A DNA stretch of 64,000 nucleotides, from contig JANRLF010000007.1 of NCBI GenBank assembly GCA_033762815.1, positions 62,001 through 126,000 of the forward strand. Reading direction: 5' to 3'. A program made the translations under genes and the position numbers. Positions within the stretch are counted from its first letter, which is position 1, and each line of letters opens with the position of its first letter. This document shows, in pieces, positions 54,809 to 63,219 of the stretch. The DNA comes from JANRLF01 sp033762815. Its GTDB lineage: Bacteria > Bacteroidota > Bacteroidia > Chitinophagales > CAIOSU01. The notes under the pieces are model-generated. The model was not told the origin of the DNA and did not search any database. It was given only the letters and a program-made list of their open reading frames with translations.

Positions 54809-54835
54809 TGTCATCCCTCCTTCCTCGGGATGACA
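54809..54835. repeat. Perfect palindrome TGTCATCCC-N9-GGGATGACA (REP-like, possible terminator)
   Basis: Nine-bp arms at 54809-54817 and 54827-54835 are exact reverse complements with a 9-nt loop of T and C. It lies between the convergent aminopeptidase and small lipoprotein genes, and a partial GTCATC copy sits 20 bp before it. The core recalls short dispersed palindromes that are common between convergent genes in Bacteroidota. Without the genome, I cannot say if it is repeated. Confidence 0.55.
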
Positions 54836-54860
54836 AATGATGCTGCATTGTTTGCAAAAG

Positions 54861-55049
54861 CTATTCACATTCATAGCCAATGTCCTCCAATGCTTCCACA
54901 TAGGTGCGGTAAAGCAGGCCATTTCCTGCAAAGTCGGATTTACAGACGGTTTCAGAGTCAAAACCATCATCGCAGGTTACGCATTTGTTGCAGGCACTAA
55001 GCCCCATCAATAACCCGACCATCATCAGCAAAGTAATCTTATTTTTCAT
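54861..55049 (-). CDS. Small cysteine-rich lipoprotein, unknown function
   Basis: 62 residues. Lipoprotein signal MKNKITLLMMVGLLMGLSAC (Cys20), then a short mature part with four further cysteines (CVTC, VCKS, YECE) that could form two disulfides or bind metal. The mature protein is only about 42 residues. No family recognised. It is convergent with the aminopeptidase and separate from the kinase gene that follows. Confidence 0.6.
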   Translation of the reverse strand: MKNKITLLMMVGLLMGLSACNKCVTCDDGFDSETVCKSDFAGNGLLYRTYVEALEDIGYECE

Positions 55050-55159
55050 ATGCCATTTTTAAAGTCAAATATAAATATTGGGTACAAATTTGACCGCCAA
55101 TCCCTTACAAATCGCATTAATTTAACCTATTCTTATTACCCTTGTACTTCGTACCCACT

Positions 55160-56086
55160 TCAATCTACCAGCGAAATATCGAACTGAACCAAATCGATAA
55201 ATTCCTGCACCCGCTCGTGCAGCTCTTCGCTGGTCAATTCCTTCATGCGCTGGTTGCCGAATTTTTCTACACAAAAAGAAGCCAGGGCAGAACCATATAT
55301 AATGGCACGTTTCATATTATCGAAGCTGGTATCGCGGGTGGAGGCAAGATAACCGATAAAACCTCCGGCAAAGGTATCGCCTGCTCCGGTTGGGTCGAAC
55401 ACCTCTTCCAAAGGAAGCGCAGGGGCAAAAAATACTTCCGAACCATGGAACAGCAAGGCCCCATGCTCACCCTTTTTAATGACCAAAAATTGGGGGCCCA
55501 TGTCCAGAATGGCCTTAGCAGCCTTTACGATGCCATACTGTCCGCTCAACTGCCGGGCTTCTTCATCATTGATAATCAATACGTCCACCATTTTCAATGC
55601 CTCTAACAGTTCGGGCATTTTTTTTTCCATCCAAAAATTCATGGTATCCATGGCAATGAGCTTGGGGCGTTGCTCCATTTGCTTGATTACCTTAATTTGT
55701 AATGCAGGGGCAATGTTGCCCAACATGACGAATTCACAATCGCGATAGCTGGCAGGCAACACGGGGTCAAACTCGGCCAGCACGTTCAATTCGGTAACCA
55801 GTGAATCACGGGTATTCATGTCCATATGGTACTTGCCCGACCAAAAGAACGATTTCTGTCCCTCCTTTACTTGCAAGCCCGAAGTATCCACTCCCCTATT
55901 GTTCAGTTGCTTGATTTCCTCAAAATCATAGTCATCGCCAACAACGGATACCAGCTTGATATCTTTTACGAAATTGGTGGCCGACCAGCAGAAGTAATTG
56001 GCCGAACCGCCGGTGATTTTGTCCGTTTTGCCGAAAGGGGTTTCCAAAGCATCAAAAGCTACCGTGCCTACTACTAATAAACTCAT
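55160..56086 (-). CDS. PfkB family carbohydrate kinase
   Basis: 308 residues from ATG 56086 (MSLLVVGTVAFDALETPFG), the natural start of the PfkB fold; the longer frame adds 12 residues with no support. The glycine pair GGSANYFC, DTMNFWME and the signature DPTGAGDTFAGGFIGYL with the catalytic Asp are clear. The family includes adenosine, ribose, fructose and tagatose kinases; the substrate here is unknown. It stands alone. Confidence 0.9.
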   Translation of the reverse strand: MSLLVVGTVAFDALETPFGKTDKITGGSANYFCWSATNFVKDIKLVSVVGDDYDFEEIKQLNNRGVDTSGLQVKEGQKSFFWSGKYHMDMNTRDSLVTELNVLAEFDPVLPASYRDCEFVMLGNIAPALQIKVIKQMEQRPKLIAMDTMNFWMEKKMPELLEALKMVDVLIINDEEARQLSGQYGIVKAAKAILDMGPQFLVIKKGEHGALLFHGSEVFFAPALPLEEVFDPTGAGDTFAGGFIGYLASTRDTSFDNMKRAIIYGSALASFCVEKFGNQRMKELTSEELHERVQEFIDLVQFDISLVD

Positions 56087-56182
56087 ACATGAAAATTTAG
56101 GGCAAACTTCGGCAAATTCCATGGCAAAAAAAATCAGTGCCGATGCTTGCTATTTACTAATTAATTTAGTATATTGTAAAAT

Positions 56183-56210
56183 AGGTGCTGCTCTAGCAAG
56201 AGAAGCACCT
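56183..56210. repeat. Hairpin just upstream of array element 3
   Basis: AGGTGCTGCTCT (56183-56194) pairs with AGAGAAGCACCT (56199-56210), with one mismatch and a 4-nt loop. It lies 11 bp before the A-rich leader of the third array. A similar hairpin was not found next to elements 1 and 2. Confidence 0.6.
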
Positions 56211-56221
56211 CAAAAACAAGC

Positions 56222-56400
56222 AAAAAAACAAAAAAACACTTTGTTTCAGTACAACTCGTTAAAAATGAATAGATTAAGTGAATTTGAAATACCTGCGAAA
56301 GGGTAGTGAAGCACCTGCGAAGTACCCTTGAACACCCCTTGAACACCCCTTGAACTACCTGCGAAGCACCTGCGAAATACCTGCGAAACGCCATAGAAAA
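56222..56400 (+). repeat. Element 3 of the dispersed 11-bp array family, variant unit
   Basis: Leader 56222-56284 (63 nt, A7 then A7 then T-run), then ten units mostly of 11 bp (56291-56400). The dominant unit is ACCTGCGAAGC/T, with two exact ACCCCTTGAAC copies in the middle and one 10-bp unit. The GAA core and period match the other two arrays; the flank sequence of the unit differs. It fills the gap between divergent pfkB and bamD. Confidence 0.8.
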
Positions 56401-56496
56401 GATAAAAAATTGCCAACCATTATATAAGCTTGGCAGCCTAGCTGATGCTAAAATATAAGCGGCAAGTAAAACGTTTACAGAACGCCAAAAAATGAT

Positions 56497-56504
56497 TAAC
56501 TTTG
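56497..56504 (+). promoter_or_regulatory. TAACTTTG -7 motif, 6 nt before the bamD GTG start
   Basis: Exact TAnnTTTG with a TTT -33-like element 21 nt before. It places the transcript start at about the start codon, and excludes the longer TTG-initiated frame that would begin inside the motif. Confidence 0.55.
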
Positions 56505-56510
56505 CAAGCT

Positions 56511-57341
56511 GTGCTGAATATTAGGAATATATCTATCTTTCTGGTGCTGTTGTTTTTGCTCTCTTCTTGCGGCCAATCGTTGCAAAAATTGCAGAAGAGC
56601 GAAAACCTTGACCTGAAGTACACCAAGGCCAAGGAATTCTATAACAAGGAGCAGTATGACAAGGCCATCCCGCTTTTTGAAGAGCTGATTACTTTGAGGA
56701 AGGGCACCCAGAGCATTGATGAGGTGTACTACCTGTTTGCGATGAGCCATTATAAAAACGGCAACTTTCTAGTAGCAGCTTTCCACTTTAAAAACATTAA
56801 TGACTCTTATCCATCAAGCCCTTATGCCGAGGAATGCCTATATATGGTAGGCGTAAGCAATGCCGAGCTATCGCCCGATATCCCCTTGGACCAAACTTAC
56901 ACGGAAAAGGCCATTGAAGCCTTCCAACTTTTTGTAAACCGATACCCCAACAGCCAGTTTCTAGAGAAGAGCAACCAGCAGATTACTGCGCTAAGGCGAA
57001 AACTGGAAATGAAGGCACTGAATGCAGCCGAGCTATATTTTAAAACGGGCCATTACAAAGCAGCGGCCACGGCCTTTAGCAATGTCCTCAAGCAATTTCC
57101 TGATACCAAGGATGCCGAAAAGGTGAACTTTTTCATCATTAAATCTTATTACGAGTATGCTGCCAACAGCGTAGCTGAAAAACAGGTAGAGCGCTATAAC
57201 CAGGCCATAAAAGCCTATGAAAACTTCTCCGCCAAGTACAAAAGCAGCGGCTATGCAAAAGATGCCGAAGAATTGTACTTGAATGCAAAAACCAATATTG
57301 ATAAATTAGACCCCAATAAAACCAGTTCGAGCAACAACTAA
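56511..57341 (+). CDS. bamD: Outer membrane assembly lipoprotein BamD
   Basis: 276 residues from GTG 56511 (MLNIRNISIF), fixed by the promoter. Lipoprotein signal IFLVLLFLLSSC, then five TPR-like repeats: LKYTKAKEFYNKEQYDKAIPLFE, AMSHYKNGNFLVAAFHFK and so on. BamD is the essential partner of BamA that inserts beta-barrel proteins in the outer membrane. The GTG start is unusual. Six bp before rpoZ, the normal Bacteroidota order. Confidence 0.93.
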   Translation: MLNIRNISIFLVLLFLLSSCGQSLQKLQKSENLDLKYTKAKEFYNKEQYDKAIPLFEELITLRKGTQSIDEVYYLFAMSHYKNGNFLVAAFHFKNINDSYPSSPYAEECLYMVGVSNAELSPDIPLDQTYTEKAIEAFQLFVNRYPNSQFLEKSNQQITALRRKLEMKALNAAELYFKTGHYKAAATAFSNVLKQFPDTKDAEKVNFFIIKSYYEYAANSVAEKQVERYNQAIKAYENFSAKYKSSGYAKDAEELYLNAKTNIDKLDPNKTSSSNN

Positions 57342-57347
57342 CAAAGT

Positions 57348-57683
57348 ATGAAAAAGCAAAACATTGCCAATCTGTCGCCTACCATCGAGACCAGGGATTT
57401 GAACGAAATGAGCCGCAAAACCGGCAACTTGTACGAAGCTATCGCCATTATCAATAAAAGGGCTAAGCAGATCAACGTGAAAACCCGCGAGGAGTTGCAT
57501 GCCAAATTGAACGAATTCGCCTCCGCTACGGATAATTTGGAAGAAGTGTTCGAAAATAGGGAGCAAATAGAAATTTCAAAATACTACGAAAAGCTTCCAA
57601 GTGCGCAAATTATCGCTTTGGAAGAGTTTATGACCGACGAAGTTTACTTCCGTAAGCCAACTGAAGAGCAACAAGCCCAGTAA
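57348..57683 (+). CDS. rpoZ: DNA-directed RNA polymerase omega subunit
   Basis: 111 residues, with the Bacteroidota-type omega pattern: RDLNEMSRKTGNLYEAIAIINKRAKQIN. The C-terminus is acidic and helical. It helps assemble the core RNA polymerase. It lies between bamD and coaBC, with its stop overlapping the coaBC ATG by 1 bp. Confidence 0.9.
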   Translation: MKKQNIANLSPTIETRDLNEMSRKTGNLYEAIAIINKRAKQINVKTREELHAKLNEFASATDNLEEVFENREQIEISKYYEKLPSAQIIALEEFMTDEVYFRKPTEEQQAQ

Positions 57684-58891
57684 TGCTGGCAGGCAAAAAA
57701 ATATTATTGGGTGTTTGCGGCAGCATAGCCGCCTACAAAAGTGCCCATTTGGTTCGGCTGTTGGTAAAGGCCAATGCCGAAGTAAAAGTATTGATGACGC
57801 CTGCAGCCACTGAATTTATTACCCCCCTTACCCTTGCTACCCTTTCAAAGCAAGAGGTACTCATTGATTTTGCCGAAGATAATGGCCGATGGAATAACCA
57901 TGTGGAACTTGGCTTATGGGCTGATGCCATGGTGGTAGCGCCCGCTTCCGCCAATACCTTGGCTAAACTGGCCAGCGGCATTTGCGACAACCTGCTTTCT
58001 GCGGTCTATTTATCGGCGCGTTGCCCCGTGTTCTTCTCCCCTGCCATGGATTTGGATATGTGGAAGCATGGGTCAACCCAAGCCAACCTTGAAAGACTGA
58101 AATCTTATGGCAACCATATTATTCCGGTAGGCAAGGGCGAACTGGCCAGCGGCCTCTACGGCGAAGGCAGAATGGCTGAACCGGAAGAAATTACGGCTGA
58201 ATTGGAACAGTTTTTTTTAGCGGCCGAACAAGAAAGGGATTTGGAAGGAAAGAAGGTACTGATAACGGCTGGTCCTACTGTGGAGATGATTGACCCCGTG
58301 CGCTTTATCAGCAACTATTCAACAGGCAAAATGGGATTTGCCTTAGCCAAAGAATTTGCGAAAAGAGGGGCACAGGTTACAATGGTGAAAGGTCCTACTG
58401 TTCATCAGGAGGTTTTGGAGGGAGTGGATACCCTAGAAGTGACCTCAGCCGAAGAAATGTACCAAGCTGCCACGGCTAGGTTCGGCGACAGCGACATTGC
58501 CGTGCTAGCGGCAGCCGTAGCCGATTATACCCCCACGGAGCAACATGCACAAAAGATTAAGAAGAATGGGGGCCATATGCAGTTGGAGTTGGTAAAAACC
58601 AAAGACATCCTGCAATCACTAGGGCAGAAAAAAACCAAAGGACAAATATTGGTAGGCTTTGCCCTAGAAACGGAAAACGAAGAAACCAATGCCCGGCAAA
58701 AGCTGGAAAAGAAAAATCTGGACTTGGTAGTGCTGAACTCATTGAACGATAAGGGGGCAGGTTTTGGGCACGATACCAATAAGATTACCGTTATTGATAG
58801 GAAAGGCAACGCAAAATTGTTCGAGCTAAAGAGCAAAACCGCCGTAGCCCACGATATTGTAAATGAAATAGTGCGTATCAGCCATGCGTAA
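57683..58891 (+). CDS. coaBC: Bifunctional phosphopantothenoylcysteine decarboxylase / ligase CoaBC
   Basis: 402 residues. The N-terminal CoaC flavoprotein (about 1-185) has GVCGSIAAYKSAHLVRLL, NHVELGLWADAMVVAPASANT and the lid region PAMDLDMWKH. The C-terminal CoaB (about 188-400) has VLITAGPTVEMIDPVRFISN and AAVADYTP. Makes 4'-phosphopantetheine for coenzyme A. Overlaps the DUF4835 gene by 8 bp. Confidence 0.96.
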   Translation: MLAGKKILLGVCGSIAAYKSAHLVRLLVKANAEVKVLMTPAATEFITPLTLATLSKQEVLIDFAEDNGRWNNHVELGLWADAMVVAPASANTLAKLASGICDNLLSAVYLSARCPVFFSPAMDLDMWKHGSTQANLERLKSYGNHIIPVGKGELASGLYGEGRMAEPEEITAELEQFFLAAEQERDLEGKKVLITAGPTVEMIDPVRFISNYSTGKMGFALAKEFAKRGAQVTMVKGPTVHQEVLEGVDTLEVTSAEEMYQAATARFGDSDIAVLAAAVADYTPTEQHAQKIKKNGGHMQLELVKTKDILQSLGQKKTKGQILVGFALETENEETNARQKLEKKNLDLVVLNSLNDKGAGFGHDTNKITVIDRKGNAKLFELKSKTAVAHDIVNEIVRISHA

Positions 58892-59789
58892 TTGGATTGT
58901 TGTAAGCATCTTACTTTTGTTGGGCAGCAGGCTATTTGGCCAAGAGCTGAATATGCAGGTGGACGTGGTGGCACAAAAACTGACCACCGCCGACCCTAAG
59001 ATATTCCAGACTTTCAGGACTACGGTATATGAGTTCATGAATAACCGTAAATGGACCAGCGACAATTTTCAGCAGAACGAGCGGATAGATTGCAAAATGC
59101 AAATCAATATTACCGAACAATTAGGTACCAATACCTTCAGGGCCACCGCCACTATCCAATCGTCTAGGCCCGTGTTCAATAGCACCTACCAATCCGTTAT
59201 ACTAAACTGGGCCGATAAGGATTGGGTGTTCGATTATACGGAGTACCAACCCATCGAGTTTAACGAGAATGTGTTCAATACCAATTTGGGTTCTATGCTG
59301 GCCTTTTATGCTTATGCCATTATAGGATTGGACTATGAGTCCTATTCGCTCAAGGGCGGCACGCCGCATTTTCTGAAAGCACAGGCCGTAATGAATGCCG
59401 TACCGGCTACTTTGGGCGATAAAGCACCAGGCTGGAGGCCTTTTGAGGGGCAGCGTAACCGTTATTGGCTTATCGAGAATTTAATCAACCCAAAATATGA
59501 CGCGTTTAGGCAGGCATTCTACCAATACCATCGTCAAGGTTTGGATGTGATGTACGATGATTTAAAAGCGGGCAGAGCCCAAGTAAACCAAGCCCTAAAA
59601 AAACTGGAAGGCATGGTAAGAAGCTTTCCCAGCCTCATGATCATACAAATATTTTATACCGCAAAGGGAAATGAATTTGTGACCATGTTTACCAAGGCCT
59701 CCCCCAATGAAAAGAACGATGCCTATCAATCTTTGATCATTTTAGACCCTACCCATGCGGAAAAATATTCCGTACTGCTCAAGAATTAA
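58884..59789 (+). CDS. DUF4835 family secreted protein
   Basis: 301 residues. Signal peptide MRNWIVVSILLLLGSRLFGQ, then the DUF4835 domain throughout: NMQVDVVAQKLTTADPKIFQT, FEYNENVF-like IEFNENVFNTNLGSMLAFYAY, and a C-terminal helical part. Conserved in Bacteroidota between coaBC and recN; function unknown, probably periplasmic or outer membrane. No lipobox. Confidence 0.92.
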   Translation: MRNWIVVSILLLLGSRLFGQELNMQVDVVAQKLTTADPKIFQTFRTTVYEFMNNRKWTSDNFQQNERIDCKMQINITEQLGTNTFRATATIQSSRPVFNSTYQSVILNWADKDWVFDYTEYQPIEFNENVFNTNLGSMLAFYAYAIIGLDYESYSLKGGTPHFLKAQAVMNAVPATLGDKAPGWRPFEGQRNRYWLIENLINPKYDAFRQAFYQYHRQGLDVMYDDLKAGRAQVNQALKKLEGMVRSFPSLMIIQIFYTAKGNEFVTMFTKASPNEKNDAYQSLIILDPTHAEKYSVLLKN

Positions 59790-59818
59790 GTGCTAATTTT
59801 ATTGCATAAGCCCCCTGC

Positions 59819-61480
59819 ATGCTGCGGAAGTTGACCGTTAGGAATTATGCTATTATTGACCATTTAGAAATAGCCTTTTCCCCCTCATTGAACATTATTA
59901 CCGGAGAAACCGGGGCTGGCAAATCCATCCTACTTGGCGCCCTTTCCCTTATTCTTGGTGATAGGGCCGAAAGCCGATCATTGTTTGATGAAAGCGAGAA
60001 GTGTGTGGTGGAAGGCGTGTTTGATATTGCCGCCTATGGTTTGGAAAGTTTCTTCGGAGAAAATGATCTTGATTTTGAGCCCACAACCATCATTCGCCGG
60101 GAAATCAACACTGCGGGCAAGTCAAGAGCTTTTGTGAATGACACACCTGTCAATCTACCCATACTTAAGCAGTTGGGCGCTCAATTGGTCAACTTACATT
60201 CCCAGCACGAAACCTTGGAATTGAGCAGTGCCAGTTTCCAGTTGCAGTTATTGGATACCATGGCAGCCAATGACGAACCGCTAAAAAGCTATCAGCTTCA
60301 TTTTCGCCAATACTATCGGCAAAGAGTTTTATTGGACAAGTTGGAAAGCCAATCGATGCAAGAGGTGGGCGATTTGGATTATATCAACTATCAATATCAA
60401 GAATTGGAAGAAGCCAGCCTACAGACGGGAGAATATGAACGTTTGGAAGGAGAGCTGAAACTGATTGAAAATGCGGAAAGTATTAAGGCCGCATTGGAAA
60501 GAATTAGCCAAGTATTGGATGGGGAGCAGGCGGCAACAAGCCTACTAACCACTGCCCAACAAGCTTTCAGGCAGGTAAGCGGCTTTGACAATGAACTGGA
60601 TGCACTAAAGGAAAGGCTTCAGAGTGCTGCAATTGAAGTACAAGATATAGCTGCCGAAGTGGGTAGGTTTGCCGATAAAACAGCTTATGACCCGGAACGC
60701 CAGCAGGAGATAACCGAAAGATTGAACCAATGGAATAGGTTATTGGCAAAGCACCATTTAAAAACAGGGGATGAACTGATTGCCTTGAGAGAGCAGTTAC
60801 AGGCGAAAATATCGGGTGCCGACCAAATCACCCAAGATATTGCGGAGGCAAAGAAGCAATTAATCCTCTACAAAGAGTTGTTGGAGCAGGCCGGTAAAGC
60901 ACTTTCAGAAAATAGAAAGGCGCAGATAACCGTTATTGAAAAGATGGTAGCCGATAGGTTGAGCTATGTAGGCATGCCCGATGCAAGACTGATGGTGGAA
61001 TTGCAACTGCAAGCCGTAGAAAACGCTACTATTGAGGGAATGGACAAGGTAAGGTTTCTGTTTTCGGCCAATAAAGGCAGCCGGCCTGATGAGTTGAAGC
61101 GCATCGCTTCGGGGGGTGAACTTTCCAGGTTAATGTTAGTGCTGAAATCATTGATAGCCAAGAGTACCGCCCTACCAACCTTGATTTTTGACGAAATAGA
61201 TACCGGCGTTTCCGGCGAAGTAGCCCATAAAGTGGGGCAGGTATTGCAAGAGCTAGGCGAACAACACCAGGTGATTTCTATTACCCACTTGCCACAAATT
61301 GCCAGTAAGGGGCAGTACCATTTGTTTGTTTACAAAGGCCTGCATAACGGCAAAACAGTGAGCCGCATCAAAAGTTTGGATAGCGAGGAGCGTACCTTGG
61401 AAATTGCTAAAATGTTAGGCGGTGAGAAGGTATCAGATGCCGCACTTCATAACGCAAAGGAACTGCTTTCACTCTCTTAA
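59819..61480 (+). CDS. recN: DNA repair protein RecN
   Basis: 553 residues, standard length. SMC-like: N-terminal Walker A TGETGAGKS (28-36), two coiled-coil arms (about 155-370), then a C-terminal half with LKRIASGGELSRLMLVLKSL (ABC signature) and LIFDEIDTGVSGEVA (Walker B). It helps repair of double-strand breaks. The start matches the family (MLRKLTVRNYAIIDHLEI). A lipoprotein gene follows after 10 bp. Confidence 0.96.
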   Translation: MLRKLTVRNYAIIDHLEIAFSPSLNIITGETGAGKSILLGALSLILGDRAESRSLFDESEKCVVEGVFDIAAYGLESFFGENDLDFEPTTIIRREINTAGKSRAFVNDTPVNLPILKQLGAQLVNLHSQHETLELSSASFQLQLLDTMAANDEPLKSYQLHFRQYYRQRVLLDKLESQSMQEVGDLDYINYQYQELEEASLQTGEYERLEGELKLIENAESIKAALERISQVLDGEQAATSLLTTAQQAFRQVSGFDNELDALKERLQSAAIEVQDIAAEVGRFADKTAYDPERQQEITERLNQWNRLLAKHHLKTGDELIALREQLQAKISGADQITQDIAEAKKQLILYKELLEQAGKALSENRKAQITVIEKMVADRLSYVGMPDARLMVELQLQAVENATIEGMDKVRFLFSANKGSRPDELKRIASGGELSRLMLVLKSLIAKSTALPTLIFDEIDTGVSGEVAHKVGQVLQELGEQHQVISITHLPQIASKGQYHLFVYKGLHNGKTVSRIKSLDSEERTLEIAKMLGGEKVSDAALHNAKELLSLS

Positions 61481-61490
61481 GCCCATTGGC

Positions 61491-62075
61491 ATGAAAAAAG
61501 TTTGGCTTATCATTTTGTCATTCGGCCTCTTTTCTGGCTGTACTACCGTAGCGTTCCTTAGGCCCCAGCCAAACGATGCAAAGGATTTGGATAGTTTCCC
61601 AAAAGAACTACAAGGCAAGTACTTGTTTTGTTTGGAGGAAAAGCAAGCGGATAGTAACTGCGTTATCGTTCAACTTACCGACAAGCAGTTGCAGTTCTTA
61701 CCGCTCGATTCTTCTCAAATGTCAACGATTCAGGCAACCGGGGCTGATGAAATCAATCTATCGGATAAGCAACACTATGTGTTAAGGCAAGATAAGCGAG
61801 GCTATTATTTAAGTGTGTTGTCAGATGACAACGAAAGGCAGGTGTGGGAAGTGTTCGCTATTAGAAAGAAGGGTGCCAATATTGTTCTTTCCGTTATACT
61901 AATAAGCAGGAATAACGCACCCAAAAGGGCTATTAGAAAGGTTATGGAATCAAGTCAGGTCATCGCCCTTTCCGATTCTTCTAACATAGTATTGGATCCC
62001 AGTTCCAAACAATTTGCTAAGTTGGTAAAGAAAGGGTTCTTCAATTCGCGTATGGAATTGAAGCAGATGCCCTAA
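61491..62075 (+). CDS. Lipoprotein of unknown function
   Basis: 194 residues from ATG 61491; a longer frame overlapping recN is rejected because MKKVWLIILSFGLFSGC is a clear lipoprotein signal (Cys17). The mature part is mixed beta/alpha with no motif I recognise (FPKELQGKYLFCLEEK; SSNIVLDPSSKQFAKLVKKGFF). It follows recN by 10 bp, so is likely cotranscribed. Confidence 0.7.
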   Translation: MKKVWLIILSFGLFSGCTTVAFLRPQPNDAKDLDSFPKELQGKYLFCLEEKQADSNCVIVQLTDKQLQFLPLDSSQMSTIQATGADEINLSDKQHYVLRQDKRGYYLSVLSDDNERQVWEVFAIRKKGANIVLSVILISRNNAPKRAIRKVMESSQVIALSDSSNIVLDPSSKQFAKLVKKGFFNSRMELKQMP

Positions 62076-62115
62076 GTATTTGGCAGACTAAGCTATTTCC
62101 GTTATTTTTAAATAT

Positions 62116-63219
62116 ATGGAGGTAGCGAATATCAGAACGGCAGGCGTATCTACTTCGTTTGAAGGCACACAACCATTACCATTGATTGTAAAACCAATGG
62201 GGGTTGACAAGAGCATTGAAGCTTTAGAAGCATGGATGCAACTCAACCAAGGCCAGGTAAAGGAATGGCTTAAAAAGTATGGTGCCATCATTTTCAGGGA
62301 CTTCAAGATAGAAGGGGCTGCTGATTTTGAACGGATTGCCAAGCTTGTCAACCCCGATTTGAAAAACAATTATCTGGGCACTTCCCCCCGAAACGCCATT
62401 ACCGAGTATGTATTTTCCGCCAGCGAGTTGCCAGAGTATTATCCTATCATGCAGCACTGCGAAATGAGCTTTCTGCACAATCCACCTGCCAACTTGTTTT
62501 TCTATTGCAATGTGGCACCAGAAAAAGATGGCGAAACGCCTGTAGTGAATTTTAGGAAAGTATACGACCAGCTCGATACTGCTATAAGGGAAGAATTCGT
62601 AAAAAAGGGCATTAAAACTATCCGTAACTATAGTGGCCCAAGCCAAAGCAATGCCGATAAAAGGCAATTGAAACGTTGGGATGAAATGTTCGGTACGCGC
62701 GACGTGAAAGAGGTGGAGCAAATCTGCATGGATAACCTTATCCAGTATGAATGGCTACCCGATGACGCTTTGCGCTTAATCAATGAACAGGAGGCCACTA
62801 TCGTACACCCGGAAACGGGAGAAAAGGTTTGGTTCAACCATGTGCAAGTGTTCCACTTGGCGGCAGCGGCCATAGAATATAAGTTCATCCATAAAAGGCA
62901 GCGCAACCGTCGCAGCCTGAAATACAGATATTTAACTGCCCTATTGGGCTGGTGGAAAAAGCTGACAGCAAATCCCATGGAACAGGCCATGCATTGTACT
63001 TTTAGGGATGGCAGCCCAATACCCGATGCTTATGTAGCGCATCTTCAAAAAGTAATTTGGGACAATATGTGTTTTGTCCCTTGGAAAAAAGGCGACCTTC
63101 TTGCTATAGACAACTATAGTACTTCACATGGCAGGATGCCTTACACAGGCCCCCGAGAGATTTTTGTTTGCTGGTCGGCAGCAACCTTGCCCGCAGGATA
63201 CCATTATGGAGGCAAGTGA
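62116..63219 (+). CDS. TauD/TfdA family Fe(II)/2-oxoglutarate dioxygenase
   Basis: 367 residues. Jelly-roll dioxygenase with the iron ligands in MQHCEMSF (His114-x-Glu116) and the distal His338 in STSHGRMPYTGPRE, with the 2-oxoglutarate Arg after it. The acid ligand is Glu rather than Asp, as in the SyrP-like/clavaminate group. It hydroxylates an unknown, possibly amino-acid-like, substrate. An insertion of basic sequence (HKRQRNRRSLKYRYL, about residue 255) is unusual. Overlaps the following transporter gene by 14 bp. Confidence 0.88.
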   Translation: MEVANIRTAGVSTSFEGTQPLPLIVKPMGVDKSIEALEAWMQLNQGQVKEWLKKYGAIIFRDFKIEGAADFERIAKLVNPDLKNNYLGTSPRNAITEYVFSASELPEYYPIMQHCEMSFLHNPPANLFFYCNVAPEKDGETPVVNFRKVYDQLDTAIREEFVKKGIKTIRNYSGPSQSNADKRQLKRWDEMFGTRDVKEVEQICMDNLIQYEWLPDDALRLINEQEATIVHPETGEKVWFNHVQVFHLAAAAIEYKFIHKRQRNRRSLKYRYLTALLGWWKKLTANPMEQAMHCTFRDGSPIPDAYVAHLQKVIWDNMCFVPWKKGDLLAIDNYSTSHGRMPYTGPREIFVCWSAATLPAGYHYGGK

